A stretch of 64,000 nucleotides of DNA, taken from contig NZ_QPJT01000014.1 in assembly GCF_003337415.1 (NCBI RefSeq), forward strand, positions 56,619-120,618. The letters run 5' to 3'. The notes beneath the pieces are model-generated. The model searched no databases, was not told where the DNA came from, and saw only the letters and a program-made list of their open reading frames with translations. Of this stretch, positions 53,011 to 62,425 are shown piece after piece; within the stretch, counting starts at the first letter, position 1; the number at the start of each line of letters is the position of its first letter. Source of the DNA: Anaerobacterium chartisolvens (GTDB lineage: Bacteria > Bacillota > Clostridia > Acetivibrionales > DSM-27016). A program made the position numbers and the translations under genes.

Positions 53011-53063
53011 GAGCATTGCCGTTTCCTTAATCCCCAAAACATCTCAAGGAAATGGCAGTGCTC
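53011..53063 (+). terminator. Long RNA hairpin upstream of the transporter promoter
   Basis: GAGCATTGCCGTTTCCTT (53011-53028) pairs with AAGGAAATGGCAGTGCTC (53046-53063) over 18 positions with two G-U pairs. It probably ends transcription from the preceding genes. Confidence 0.6.
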
Positions 53064-53157
53064 GGCAAGAAATATGGCCATACAATTCTTTAACATTTCC
53101 TGATATGCATAAAAATACTATATTTTCAAAAAAAATTTAACTTATTTGAATAAAAAA

Positions 53158-53186
53158 TTGACACAAGAAAGAACTGCTGTTTTAAA
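53158..53186 (+). promoter_or_regulatory. Promoter of the second ABC transporter operon
   Basis: TTGACA (53158-53163), 17-base spacer, TTTAAA (53181-53186). The -35 is perfect and the -10 weak, which fits a regulated promoter. The binding-protein gene starts 165 bases downstream. Confidence 0.6.
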
Positions 53187-53350
53187 TTCAGTAAAAACTT
53201 ATGAAATTATTGTACCAATACCAAAAGGAATTACATTGAGTTAGGTCCTGCTACATCCTATAATTTGAATGACGCATGTAAACAGCTTTTTGCTAAAAAA
53301 AGAGCTGCAAGCAGGCACTACTAATTTTCTAATTTTGAGGAGGAGAGAAT

Positions 53351-54397
53351 ATGAAAATGCTTTCAAAATTTACTGCAGTGGCACTGGCTTTAACAATGCT
53401 GCTTTCGTTGGCTGCGTGCGGAGGCAACGCAAAGCCTTCGGGAGGAAATGAAGCGGAAGCTACAAAAGCTGAGGTAAAAGATCAGAAAAATGGAAGCGGC
53501 AAGAAGGTTGTTGTAGGCTTTTCCCAAATTGGTGCTGAAAGTGAATGGCGTACCGCCAATACCAAGTCTATCAAAGACGCCTGTGAAGAAGCCGGATTTG
53601 AATTAAAATTCTCCGATGCCCTGCAGAAACAGGAAAACCAGATTAAGGCTATAAGATCATTTATTGCTCAGAAGGTAGATTATATCGCATTGGCCCCTGT
53701 GGTTGAAACGGGCTGGGATACCGTTCTTAAGGAGGTTGCCGATGCAAAAATTCCTCTAATCCTTGTTGACAGATCTGTTAAAACAGCAGACGGAAAGGAT
53801 GATCTCTGGATAACAAGAGTAGGGGAAAACTTCTATGAGGAAGGCAAGAACCTTGCAGAATGGGTTAAGAATAATGAAGAAAAGCTCGGATTTAAAGGTA
53901 AGGATACTGTAAACGTGTATCAGTTGGAAGGAACGGTTGGCTCCGGTGCTGCAATAGATCGCGGCCAGGCATGGGTTGATACCATGGAGGGCACCAAGTT
54001 CAAGACTATTAAGTCTCAAACGGGAGATTTCACCCGTGCAAAGGGACAGGAGGTTATGGAGTCGTGGCTTAAATCAGATAAGGGCAAGATTGACCTTATA
54101 TATGCGCACAATGACGACATGGCTCTCGGTGCCATTTCAGCAATAGAAGCAGCCGGATTAAACCCTGGTGTGGATATTAAGATTGTATCTATAGACGGTG
54201 TTAAGGGTGCTTTTGAGGCAATGATCGCAGGCAAGCTTAACTGCGTGGCAGAGTGCTCGCCTCTTACCGGCCCTGTGCTGGTGCAGACTATTTCGGACCT
54301 TGAAGCGGGCAAGGAGGTTCCGAAGCTTACATATGCCAAGGAAGAAGTGTTCCCTGCTGAGAAGGCTGCAGAGATATTGCCAAGCCGCCAATACTAA
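53351..54397 (+). CDS. Sugar-binding lipoprotein, YtfQ-like
   Basis: The 348-residue protein follows GAGGAGGAG. Lipoprotein signal ends LSLAACGG; a charged linker leads to a Peripla_BP_4 fold with VVGFSQIGAESEWRTANTKS, QKVDYIALAPVVETGWD, YAHNDDMALGAISAIEAAG and KIVSIDGVKGAFEAM. These segments resemble E. coli YtfQ, which binds galactofuranose. With two downstream permease genes the operon has exactly the ytfQRT-yjfF arrangement. Arabinofuranose released by GH43, GH62 and GH146 enzymes, or galactose, are plausible ligands. A stem-loop at 54450 separates it from the ATPase gene. Confidence 0.9.
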   Translation: MKMLSKFTAVALALTMLLSLAACGGNAKPSGGNEAEATKAEVKDQKNGSGKKVVVGFSQIGAESEWRTANTKSIKDACEEAGFELKFSDALQKQENQIKAIRSFIAQKVDYIALAPVVETGWDTVLKEVADAKIPLILVDRSVKTADGKDDLWITRVGENFYEEGKNLAEWVKNNEEKLGFKGKDTVNVYQLEGTVGSGAAIDRGQAWVDTMEGTKFKTIKSQTGDFTRAKGQEVMESWLKSDKGKIDLIYAHNDDMALGAISAIEAAGLNPGVDIKIVSIDGVKGAFEAMIAGKLNCVAECSPLTGPVLVQTISDLEAGKEVPKLTYAKEEVFPAEKAAEILPSRQY

Positions 54398-54449
54398 GAT
54401 ACTAATAATAGAAATTTAAAGATATGATTTTTAAGAGCCGCTCCGTATT

Positions 54450-54470
54450 GGGGCCCCTAAAAGGGGCTCC
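54450..54470 (+). terminator. Intercistronic attenuator hairpin
   Basis: GGGGCCCCT (54450-54458) and AGGGGCTCC (54462-54470) form a GC-rich stem with loop AAA and one G-U pair. A short run GGTTTTG follows. Its place between binding protein and ATPase suits lowering ATPase and permease levels relative to the binding protein. Confidence 0.7.
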
Positions 54471-54525
54471 GGGAGTGGTTTTGTATAATAGGGCGTATTC
54501 AAACAATGAAGGGGGAGGTCAAGGG

Positions 54526-56067
54526 ATGGCTGGAAATGAACCTATCCTTAGAGCGGTTGGGATAAGCAAGTCTTTTCCGGGCGTAAAAGCGCTTCACGAT
54601 GTTAATTTTACACTATGTGCAGGGGAAGTGCATTGCCTGATGGGAGAAAACGGCGCGGGAAAGTCTACGCTTATTAAGGTTTTAACCGGGGTTGAGAAAA
54701 TAGATCACGGAGAAATTTATCTTGAAGGGAAAAGCATACTTCCCAAAACACCTTTAGAAGCACAAGCTTTTGGAATCAGCACGGTATATCAGGAGATCAA
54801 CCTATGCCCAAATCTTTCTGTGGCTGAGAATATGTTCATCGGCCGTGAGCCTGTAAGCGGGTGCGTTATTAACTGGAAGGAAATCAATAAAAGAGCACAG
54901 GCCGCTCTTTCAAAGCTTAATGTAAAAATTGACGTAACCCAAAGCTTAGACACTTATTCGGTAGCTATACAGCAAATGGTGGCCATTGCCAGAGCATTGG
55001 ATGTCTCATCAAAAATTCTGATACTGGATGAGCCGACTTCCAGCTTGGATAGAGACGAAATTGATAAGCTTTTTGAAGTGCTGAGAAGGCTGAAGGAAGA
55101 TGGAATAGGAATTATCTTTATCACGCATTTTTTAGATCAGGTATACGAAATTTCAGACAGGATAACCGTTTTAAGAAACGGGGAATTAGTAGGAGAATAT
55201 GAGACCTCGGAATTGCCCAAGGTTCAGCTCATAGCAAAGATGATAGGCAAGGAATTTGATGTGCTTACAAGCTTTAATAAAGGCAATGCGGCATCCGCAA
55301 AGGGTTGTGAAGAGGACTCCTTATGTAATGATGCGGCATTTATAAAGGCCGCAGGCTTAGGCCGTCAAGGAGGCATAAGTCCCTTTGATCTGAGCGTCAG
55401 AAAGGGGGAGGTTCTTGGCTTCGCAGGCCTTCTTGGTTCAGGGCGTACAGAAACGGCAAGAGTTCTTTTTGGTGTTGATAAGGCAGACAAGGGTGAGCTA
55501 TACATCAAAAACAAAAGGTCTGCAGTCGCTTCCCCAATGAATGCAATTAAGAATGGAATGGCATTCTGCCCTGAGGACAGAAAGAGAGAGGGCATTATGG
55601 GAGACCTTACCGTGAAGGAAAACATAATAATCGCGCTACAGGCAAAAAGAGGAATGGGAAGATGCATTTCCGCCAAAGAGAGGGAGAAGCTGGCAGACAA
55701 GTTCATAGAGCTGCTTAGTATAAAGACCTCCGGACCCGACCAGCTTGTTAAAAACTTAAGCGGAGGCAACCAGCAAAAGGTAATTCTGGCAAGATGGCTT
55801 GCCACCGACCCTGAGCTTCTGATTCTGGATGAGCCGACAAGGGGAATTGATGTCGGAACAAAAACAGAAATACAAAAGCTGGTAGTACGGCTGGCAGAAG
55901 AGGAAATGGCAGTGATTTTTATATCCTCTGAGCTGGATGAAGAGCTTCGGACCTGTGACAGGATTGCGGTATTCAGAGACAGGCAGAAAATAGCCGAGAT
56001 ATCCGGGGAGGACTTAAACCAGAACTGTATAATGCAGACAATAGCAGGAGGGCAAAAGCATGCATGA
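54526..56067 (+). CDS. Sugar ABC transporter ATP-binding protein, YtfR-like
   Basis: ATG 54526 is supported by GGGGGAGG at 54511-54518; upstream in-frame codons from 54424 would run through the attenuator hairpin. The 513-residue protein has two ATPase domains: Walker A GENGAGKST and Walker B LILDEPTSSLDRDE in the first; GLLGSGRTE, signature LSGGNQQKVILARWL and LILDEPTRGIDVG in the second. It overlaps the first permease gene by eight bases, which points to translational coupling. Confidence 0.94.
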   Translation: MAGNEPILRAVGISKSFPGVKALHDVNFTLCAGEVHCLMGENGAGKSTLIKVLTGVEKIDHGEIYLEGKSILPKTPLEAQAFGISTVYQEINLCPNLSVAENMFIGREPVSGCVINWKEINKRAQAALSKLNVKIDVTQSLDTYSVAIQQMVAIARALDVSSKILILDEPTSSLDRDEIDKLFEVLRRLKEDGIGIIFITHFLDQVYEISDRITVLRNGELVGEYETSELPKVQLIAKMIGKEFDVLTSFNKGNAASAKGCEEDSLCNDAAFIKAAGLGRQGGISPFDLSVRKGEVLGFAGLLGSGRTETARVLFGVDKADKGELYIKNKRSAVASPMNAIKNGMAFCPEDRKREGIMGDLTVKENIIIALQAKRGMGRCISAKEREKLADKFIELLSIKTSGPDQLVKNLSGGNQQKVILARWLATDPELLILDEPTRGIDVGTKTEIQKLVVRLAEEEMAVIFISSELDEELRTCDRIAVFRDRQKIAEISGEDLNQNCIMQTIAGGQKHA

Positions 56068-57112
56068 TAGATTGAAGCTAATAACAAAATCAAAGCTGTT
56101 CTGGCCGTTGATGATACTGGTGTTAATGATAATTTTTAATATTATATTCGTAGATGATTTTTTAAGTATAGAATTTAAAGACGGGCACCTGTTCGGAAGG
56201 ATTATTGATATAATTAACCGCGCCGCGCCTCTCATGCTTTTAGCAATGGGCATGACTCTGGTAATTGCCACAGGAGGAGTGGATCTTTCGGTGGGATCAA
56301 CTGCTGCAATATCCGGCGCTCTTGTTTGCTCTCTTATTGGAGGGAATTTTGACGGAACAGTCCAGAATCCGTTTATTATTGCAATTATTGCGGCGTTATT
56401 TGTATCCATATTAGCAGGTGCATGGAACGGCTTTTTGGTAGGAAAGCTGGGGATACAGCCTGTTGTGGCGACGCTGATACTGTATGTTGCGGGAAGAGGA
56501 ATAGCACAGCTTATAACGGGAGGGCAGATTATTACTGTTTATTATAAGCCGTATGCATACTTAGGAGGATTTGCTCCGGGCATACCCATACCCTTCTCAA
56601 TTATTATTGCTGCCGTTGTGCTGGTAATTGTTTTACTTGCCTTAAAGAAAACGGCATTGGGACTGTTTATTGAATCGGTGGGCGTAAACTCCGTTGCAAG
56701 CAGGTTTACCGGCATCAGTGTAGTAAAAATAAAGTTTTTAGTATACGCCTTCAGCGGGCTGTGCGCGGGTATTGCAGGCTTAATCATCAGCTCAATGATA
56801 AGGGCGGCAGACGCAAATAATGCCGGCTTAATGTCAGAAATGGATGCCATCCTTGCCGTCGCAATTGGAGGAACCTCCATGGCTGGGGGAAGATTTTCTC
56901 TTGGTGCCAGCATGATTGGGGCGCTTATTGTTCAGAGCATTACAACTACCTTGTATGCTGTAGGTGTTTCGGCACAGGTACTGCCATTAATCAAGGCTAT
57001 AGTGGTAATTGCTATATGCTTTGTTCAGTCGGAAGAGCTGCGGCACAAGTTATCTGGAATATTTTCAAAAATAGGAGGGGCAAGGAATGAAAAAGCCACA
57101 GTTAAGCTCTAA
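56060..57112 (+). CDS. Sugar ABC transporter permease, YtfT-like
   Basis: 350-residue multi-span membrane protein with GMTLVIATGGVDLSVGSTA and AVAIGGTSMAGGRFSLGASM, the two conserved CUT2 permease loops. AGCAGGAGGG precedes the start within the ATPase gene. It overlaps the next permease by 26 bases. As one of two different permeases it likely forms half of a heterodimeric pore. Confidence 0.93.
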   Translation: MHDRLKLITKSKLFWPLMILVLMIIFNIIFVDDFLSIEFKDGHLFGRIIDIINRAAPLMLLAMGMTLVIATGGVDLSVGSTAAISGALVCSLIGGNFDGTVQNPFIIAIIAALFVSILAGAWNGFLVGKLGIQPVVATLILYVAGRGIAQLITGGQIITVYYKPYAYLGGFAPGIPIPFSIIIAAVVLVIVLLALKKTALGLFIESVGVNSVASRFTGISVVKIKFLVYAFSGLCAGIAGLIISSMIRAADANNAGLMSEMDAILAVAIGGTSMAGGRFSLGASMIGALIVQSITTTLYAVGVSAQVLPLIKAIVVIAICFVQSEELRHKLSGIFSKIGGARNEKATVKL

Positions 57113-58088
57113 GCATGTACCTCTTGCTATTACTGTTTTATTGTTTGTTGTGCTGTTTACAGCGGGAGCTGTAAAATATCCCGCCTTTCTTTCAATGCAA
57201 GTATTTTTCAACCTTTTTATAGATAATGCGTACCTTATAATATTGGCTATCGGAATGACGTTTGTTCTGGTTATAGGCGGCATTGATTTGTCGGTAGGCT
57301 CGGTGCTTTGCCTGGTGTGTATGGCATCGGCACATCTTGTAGAAAACAAGGGAATGAATCCTTATGCCGTAATGGTGCTTATGGTTTTAATAGGAGCGGT
57401 ATACGGACTTATACAGGGAAGCCTTATACAATTTTTTAAAATGCAGCCTTTCATTGTAACGCTTGCAGGTCTATTTTTTGGCAGAGGTGCGGCGGCTTGG
57501 ATTAGTATTGAAACAATTAATATAACAAATAAAACCTATAATGACATTGCACATTACAGAGTTCACCTCTGGGGAGATAATTTTATATCAATTGGTGCCG
57601 TCATTGCACTTGTTGTGCTTGTATTGGCAATTTATATAGCCCATTATACAAAATTCGGGCGTTCGGCGTATGCCATTGGAGGGAATGAAAGCTCTGCAAT
57701 GCTTATGGGATTGCCTGTGGCGAGAACAAAGGTGCTGGTCTATACCTTAAGCGGGGTTTGCTCTGCACTCGCGGGAATTGTATTCAGCTTCTATATGCTT
57801 TCAGGGTATTCACTTCATGGCCAGGGCATGGAGCTTGACGCTATTGCCTCCGCCGTTATAGGAGGAACATTGCTGACAGGAGGAGTGGGCTATGTTATTG
57901 GAAGCCTGTTTGGAGCATTGACGCAGGGGATTATTCAAAATCTCATTATGTTTGACGGTACACTGAATTCTTGGTGGACTAAAATTGTAATAGCCGCGCT
58001 GCTTTGCGTTTTCATTATCATTCAAAGGCTTCTGGTGGCGAGAAGAGACTCACAAAAAGCAAAGGGCAATGTCAAGACAGCCTTGTAG
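57087..58088 (+). CDS. Sugar ABC transporter permease, YjfF-like
   Basis: 333 residues, starting inside the previous gene behind AGGAGGGG. It shows GMTFVLVIGGIDLSVGSVL and ASAVIGGTLLTGGVGYVIGSLFG. Two distinct permeases following a YtfQ/YtfR pair is the order known for the galactofuranose importer, which supports a furanose or galactose-type substrate. Confidence 0.93.
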   Translation: MKKPQLSSKHVPLAITVLLFVVLFTAGAVKYPAFLSMQVFFNLFIDNAYLIILAIGMTFVLVIGGIDLSVGSVLCLVCMASAHLVENKGMNPYAVMVLMVLIGAVYGLIQGSLIQFFKMQPFIVTLAGLFFGRGAAAWISIETINITNKTYNDIAHYRVHLWGDNFISIGAVIALVVLVLAIYIAHYTKFGRSAYAIGGNESSAMLMGLPVARTKVLVYTLSGVCSALAGIVFSFYMLSGYSLHGQGMELDAIASAVIGGTLLTGGVGYVIGSLFGALTQGIIQNLIMFDGTLNSWWTKIVIAALLCVFIIIQRLLVARRDSQKAKGNVKTAL

Positions 58089-58272
58089 CAAAAACGTGAG
58101 GTACACTGTAAAGAGAAAATAAAAATTATATCGGAGATGGAGGCAGGAGTACCTTTTAAATTAAAGATAACAGTGCGGCAATGCATGAAGACCGCCTTAC
58201 TAAAGATACGGGCAGAGCCTGGCAGTGAAGCCGCTGGGGTGTCTGTTCTTATTCCGAGGGAGAGATGGAACT

Positions 58273-59871
58273 GTGTATAAAGTGTTTCTTGTTGATAATG
58301 AAATCACAATCCGTGAAGGTATTCGCAGCAGCGTCAAGTGGGAGGATACTGATTTTACCTTATGCGGAGAAGCAGCCGATGGCGAGAGTGCACTGCCGCT
58401 GATTCAGGAAATGAAGCCGGACATATTGATTACGGATATTAAAATGCCATTTATGGATGGATTGCAGTTGAGCCGCATTGTAAAAAAAAATATGCCATGG
58501 ATAAAAATCATAATTATCAGCGGGCATAATGAGTTCGATTTTGCGAGAGAGGCTATGCGCATCGGAGCATCAGAATACCTGTTGAAGCCCATAGGCTCAG
58601 AAGAGCTGATTGAGTCGCTGAACAAGGTTATGCGTCAGATTCAAAATGAAAAAAAGGAACGGGAGAATGTAGAAAAAATAAAAAAGCAGCTTGAGCAGAA
58701 CGCCCCCCTTTTCCGGGACGAGCTTTTAAGTGAGCTGGTATTGGGAATAATCCCTCCTGAGAAGGCTGTTGACAAGTGTGCCTGCTTCAATATCAATATT
58801 ATATCCGCATTCTACCTGATAGAAATTATTGAGTCGGAAATCAAAAAAAAAGACCCAATAGAAATGGAATATTCGGAGCTTCTGCGATGTGAGGTGTTGA
58901 TAAACAACGTTGCGGCAGAGAGCAGCGAGATACTCAAGTTTAAGAGGGGACCGGGTAAAATAGTCATTATAGTAAAAGGTAATAGCCCTGAAGTTTTGGA
59001 GGAAACTGCATATGGATTGGCGCAATCCATAAAGTATGAGGTGCAAAGGAATACCTCCTGTGTGATTGATATTAGTATAGGAAGTGCAAGAGAAGGGATT
59101 CAGGGTATTACAGAGTCCTACAAGGAAGCAGACTCAATAAAGAATTACCGGCATATCTACGGAAGGAACAAAATTCTCGGAATTAACGATATCAAGCCTG
59201 TAACAGGAGGGAAAAAGGAATTTATCAAAATTGATAAAAATGATGTCTGTGATTTTTTAAAATATGGACTAAAATCTGATGTTGGGCTTTTTGTCAAGCA
59301 ATATATAGATGATTTTAATGATGTGGAAATGAGTTCACTCCTGTATATATATTACGTGTCTTTAGATGTTGTATTAAAATCCTCAAGGTTTATCGGCGAG
59401 CTGGGAGGAAGTATGGAGCAGCTAATGCCGGAAGTGGCCCGGCTGGAGAGCTTCGTTATAGACATTGATTCAATGGAAAAATTTAAGGAAATGATGGAAA
59501 AGGTGCTGAATAAAGCGTTTGAATTTAGAGATGTCCGGGTAGAAAAGAAATATTACAGCACAATTAATAAAGCCAAGGAATACATACAGAATAATTTTTC
59601 AGATACCAACATTTCTCTTAATTCTGTTGCTTCATATGTAAATGTAAGTCCAAGCCATTTCAGTACTATATTCAGTCAGGAGACGGGAGAGACTTTTATA
59701 GAACACCTGACAAAGACCAGAATAAGAAAAGCAATGGAGCTCTTGAAAACCACGTCATTAAAATCATCCGAAATTGCGTATAGTGTGGGGTATAATGATC
59801 TGCACTATTTCAGCTACATTTTTAAAAAGGCCATGGGAATGACTCCAAAGGAGTTTAGGAATGAGGTGTAA
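58273..59871 (+). CDS. Unpaired AraC-type response regulator (YesN-like)
   Basis: I prefer the GTG at 58273 (VYKVFLVDNEITIREGIRSS), since the receiver domain starts there; an upstream in-frame ATG at 58225 adds 16 residues with no domain. The ribosome site GAGGGAGAG is slightly distant, so the start is moderately sure. The 532-residue protein has a receiver domain (phospho-acceptor Asp in DILITDIKMP, Lys in YLLKP), a 280-residue middle region and a C-terminal AraC DNA-binding domain (SPSHFSTIFSQETGETF; NDLHYFSYIFKKAMGMTPKEF). No kinase gene is adjacent. It may control the transporter upstream or the enzymes downstream and may answer to the kinase at 10611 or to one outside the window. Confidence 0.9.
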   Translation: MYKVFLVDNEITIREGIRSSVKWEDTDFTLCGEAADGESALPLIQEMKPDILITDIKMPFMDGLQLSRIVKKNMPWIKIIIISGHNEFDFAREAMRIGASEYLLKPIGSEELIESLNKVMRQIQNEKKERENVEKIKKQLEQNAPLFRDELLSELVLGIIPPEKAVDKCACFNINIISAFYLIEIIESEIKKKDPIEMEYSELLRCEVLINNVAAESSEILKFKRGPGKIVIIVKGNSPEVLEETAYGLAQSIKYEVQRNTSCVIDISIGSAREGIQGITESYKEADSIKNYRHIYGRNKILGINDIKPVTGGKKEFIKIDKNDVCDFLKYGLKSDVGLFVKQYIDDFNDVEMSSLLYIYYVSLDVVLKSSRFIGELGGSMEQLMPEVARLESFVIDIDSMEKFKEMMEKVLNKAFEFRDVRVEKKYYSTINKAKEYIQNNFSDTNISLNSVASYVNVSPSHFSTIFSQETGETFIEHLTKTRIRKAMELLKTTSLKSSEIAYSVGYNDLHYFSYIFKKAMGMTPKEFRNEV

Positions 59872-60337
59872 GCAGCGAAAAAAAGAGATTTCCCTTTATT
59901 CAAAAAAAATTGACATAAATTCGAAAGATAATTAACTTATTTTTTTTTATATGCATGATATAATTTATATAGATATGTCTTATATTTTAGAAAAATAGGG
60001 GGAGGGGTGAAAGCGAAAATCAAATTTATTAACAAATGCCGATATCTTCCGTTAAAAAATCTATTCAAATCTTGTTGCAACAATAAATTATACCCTCATA
60101 AATAAATTAATCCCAACACTGATAACGGCAAAGCTGTAAGCTGTATCGACACCTGTCTTTATATCTATTCGTTATAGAAATAATATTTGTCGCTATTTCA
60201 AAACTAATTCAAACTCTACACCGGCAATGTAACAAATTACTCTTTAAGACATTTTTTCAACAAGGATGAAGCAAAAATGTGAATCCCTTTAATACCCTTA
60301 TAAATAAAGCTTCGTAGTTCTAAGGAGCGTATAAAGC
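59872..60337. other. AT-rich spacer before the dockerin relic
   Basis: No gene seen. A TTGACA at about 59909 and a TATAAT near 59957 are too far apart to pair with each other. The spacer probably contains the promoter for the GH30 gene. Confidence 0.45.
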
Positions 60338-60442
60338 ATGGAGAGGAGGGAAAAAGCATGGGCTTACCAAGGACTGAAAAGTCCATTACTGCTGCTTAAG
60401 CAGTACCTGCCGGGAACCATAATTAAATATTATTTTATATGA
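60338..60442 (+). pseudogene. Mini-gene relic ending in a dockerin tail
   Basis: ATG 60338 lies behind TAAGGAGCG. It opens a 34-residue frame, MERREKAWAYQGLK..., whose second half SPLLLLKQYLPGTIIKYY matches the last dockerin helix ([11 protein letters not shown]) of neighbouring genes. It looks like the start and the end of a dockerin gene joined by a large deletion. The preserved ribosome site means a peptide could still be made, though a function is unlikely. Confidence 0.75.
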
Positions 60443-60455
60443 AGGGGGGAAAGTT

Positions 60456-62345
60456 ATGTCAAAAAGAGTAGCAAGACCAATTGGAGTAATATTGGTCTGC
60501 TTGATGGCAGTATCGCTGATATTTGCCTTACCGCCTCCGGTTGAGGTTTTGGCTGCAGGAGAGGCTACGGTTAATTTATCGGCACAAAAGCAAGTGATAC
60601 GCGGCTTTGGTGGAATGAACCACCCCGCCTGGATTGGAGACTTGACGGCAGCCCAAAGAGAAACGGCGTTTGGAAATGGAAGCGGGCAGTTGGGTTTTTC
60701 TATTTTAAGAATCTTTATAGATGACAACAAAAATAATTGGAGCAGAGAGGTGGCGACTGCAAAAAAAGCTATTGAAAAGGGAGCACTGGTTTTTGCTTCA
60801 CCGTGGAACCCTCCAAGCAGTATGATTGAAACCTTTACCCGTAATGGAGTTGCAAATCAAAAACGGCTCAGATACGATAAATACGCTGCATATGCACAGC
60901 ACCTTAATGATTTTGTTGCATATATGAAGAATAATGGCGTGGAGCTGTATGCTATTTCTGTTCAAAACGAGCCTGATTACGCACATGATTGGACGTGGTG
61001 GACTCCACAGGAAATACTCAATTTTATGAAAAATAATGCCGGTTCAATTAATTGCAGAGTAATGGCTCCCGAATCATTCCAATATCTCAAAAATATATCC
61101 GATCCTATTTTAAATGACGCTCAGGCACTTGCCAATATGGATATCCTTGGCGCTCACTTTTACGGCACCAGTGTAGGTAATATGCCTTATCCTCTTTTCC
61201 AGCAAAAGGGAGCGGGAAAAGAGCTGTGGATGACAGAGGTATATGTGCCGAACAGTGACAGCAACTCCGCCGATCGCTGGCCTGAAGCGTTAGATGTTGC
61301 ATATAATATGCACAATGCTTTAGTAGAGGGGAATTTTCAGGCATATGTATGGTGGTACATCCGCAGAAGCTACGGCCCTATGAAGGAGGACGGCAATATA
61401 AGCAAGCGCGGCTATATGATGTCGCATTACTCAAAATTTGTTCGCCCCGAGTATGTGAGGATTGATGCAACCAAGAATCCTAATACCAATGTTTACATAT
61501 CTGCTTATAAGGGCGACGACAAGGTGGTCATTGTTGCAATCAACAGGAGCACCTCCGCAGTAAACCAAAACTTTATCCTTCAGAATGGGACAGCATCCAA
61601 AGTATCCTCATGGCTGACCGACAGCAGCAGAAGCATGGCGGCCAGATCAGACATTAATGTGTCAGGAGGCTCCTTTACTGCCCAGCTTCCCGCACAAAGC
61701 GTTACAACGTTTGTAGGTGAACTGGGAGAGGTTAAACCTCCGGAACCAATAGATGCTTATACACGGATAGAAGGAGAGAGCTATGATACCCAGTCTGGAA
61801 TCCAGAACGGAAGCTGCTCTGAAGGCGGAGAGTGTGTTGGGTATATAGAAAACGGTGACTATACCGTTTATAAAAGGGTTGATTTCGGCAGCGGTGCTAA
61901 AAGCTTTCTGGCCAGAGTAGCCAGTGACACCAACGGAGGCAATATAGAGATCCGGCTTGACAGCATTAACGGTACTTTAGTAGGAACGTGTGCTGTACCC
62001 GGGACGGGCGGTTGGCAGAATTGGGCTGATGTAAAGTGCAATGTCAGCGGTGCGAGCGGGGAGCATGACTTATACCTGAAGTATACGGGTGGCAGCGGAT
62101 ACTTATTCAACGTTAACTGGTTCACATTTAGTGCAGGAATCAGTACGGTAAGCTTGGGTGATCTGAATTCAGATGGGAAAATAGACTCAGTAGACTTCCT
62201 GCTGATGAAAAAGCATATCCTTGAGCTGGAGCTGCTTGCTGATCCTGCATGTGCCGATTTAGACGGTAATGGGGCAGTCAACACCGTTGATATGCTGCTG
62301 CTCAAGCAATACCTGCTGGGAATTATAACTCAATTTCCTGCATAA
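60456..62345 (+). CDS. Cellulosomal GH30_8 glucuronoxylanase, CBM6-dockerin
   Basis: The 629-residue protein starts after AAGGGGGGAAAG. Signal peptide (1-34); GH30 module (35-425) with QVIRGFGGMNHPAWIGDL, acid/base Glu in SVQNEPDYAHDW and nucleophile Glu in LWMTEVYVPNS. The loop VWWYIRRSYGPMKEDGNISK carries the Arg that in subfamily 8 binds the 4-O-methylglucuronate side chain, so this should cut xylan next to glucuronate substituents. CBM6 (about 434-560) and dockerin (566-629) follow. It complements the GH10 xylanase, which leaves substituted fragments. Confidence 0.95.
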   Translation: MSKRVARPIGVILVCLMAVSLIFALPPPVEVLAAGEATVNLSAQKQVIRGFGGMNHPAWIGDLTAAQRETAFGNGSGQLGFSILRIFIDDNKNNWSREVATAKKAIEKGALVFASPWNPPSSMIETFTRNGVANQKRLRYDKYAAYAQHLNDFVAYMKNNGVELYAISVQNEPDYAHDWTWWTPQEILNFMKNNAGSINCRVMAPESFQYLKNISDPILNDAQALANMDILGAHFYGTSVGNMPYPLFQQKGAGKELWMTEVYVPNSDSNSADRWPEALDVAYNMHNALVEGNFQAYVWWYIRRSYGPMKEDGNISKRGYMMSHYSKFVRPEYVRIDATKNPNTNVYISAYKGDDKVVIVAINRSTSAVNQNFILQNGTASKVSSWLTDSSRSMAARSDINVSGGSFTAQLPAQSVTTFVGELGEVKPPEPIDAYTRIEGESYDTQSGIQNGSCSEGGECVGYIENGDYTVYKRVDFGSGAKSFLARVASDTNGGNIEIRLDSINGTLVGTCAVPGTGGWQNWADVKCNVSGASGEHDLYLKYTGGSGYLFNVNWFTFSAGISTVSLGDLNSDGKIDSVDFLLMKKHILELELLADPACADLDGNGAVNTVDMLLLKQYLLGIITQFPA

Positions 62346-62425
62346 GGAGCGGAACAAGCCTACTGTACTTGCGGAAGCTTTAAATTCACGTGAAGGACAT
62401 TATTTGAAATAGGGAGTGAAGCTTT

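Larger units (their letters stand above)
52827..53350. other. Regulatory gap before the ytfQ-type transporter
   Basis: About 520 bases without a gene. It holds an ATTTACAAAAA box (52863) like those at 24805 and 25834, a small CTATTTATAAATAG palindrome near 52900, a long hairpin (53011-53063) and a promoter (53158-53186). Confidence 0.6.
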
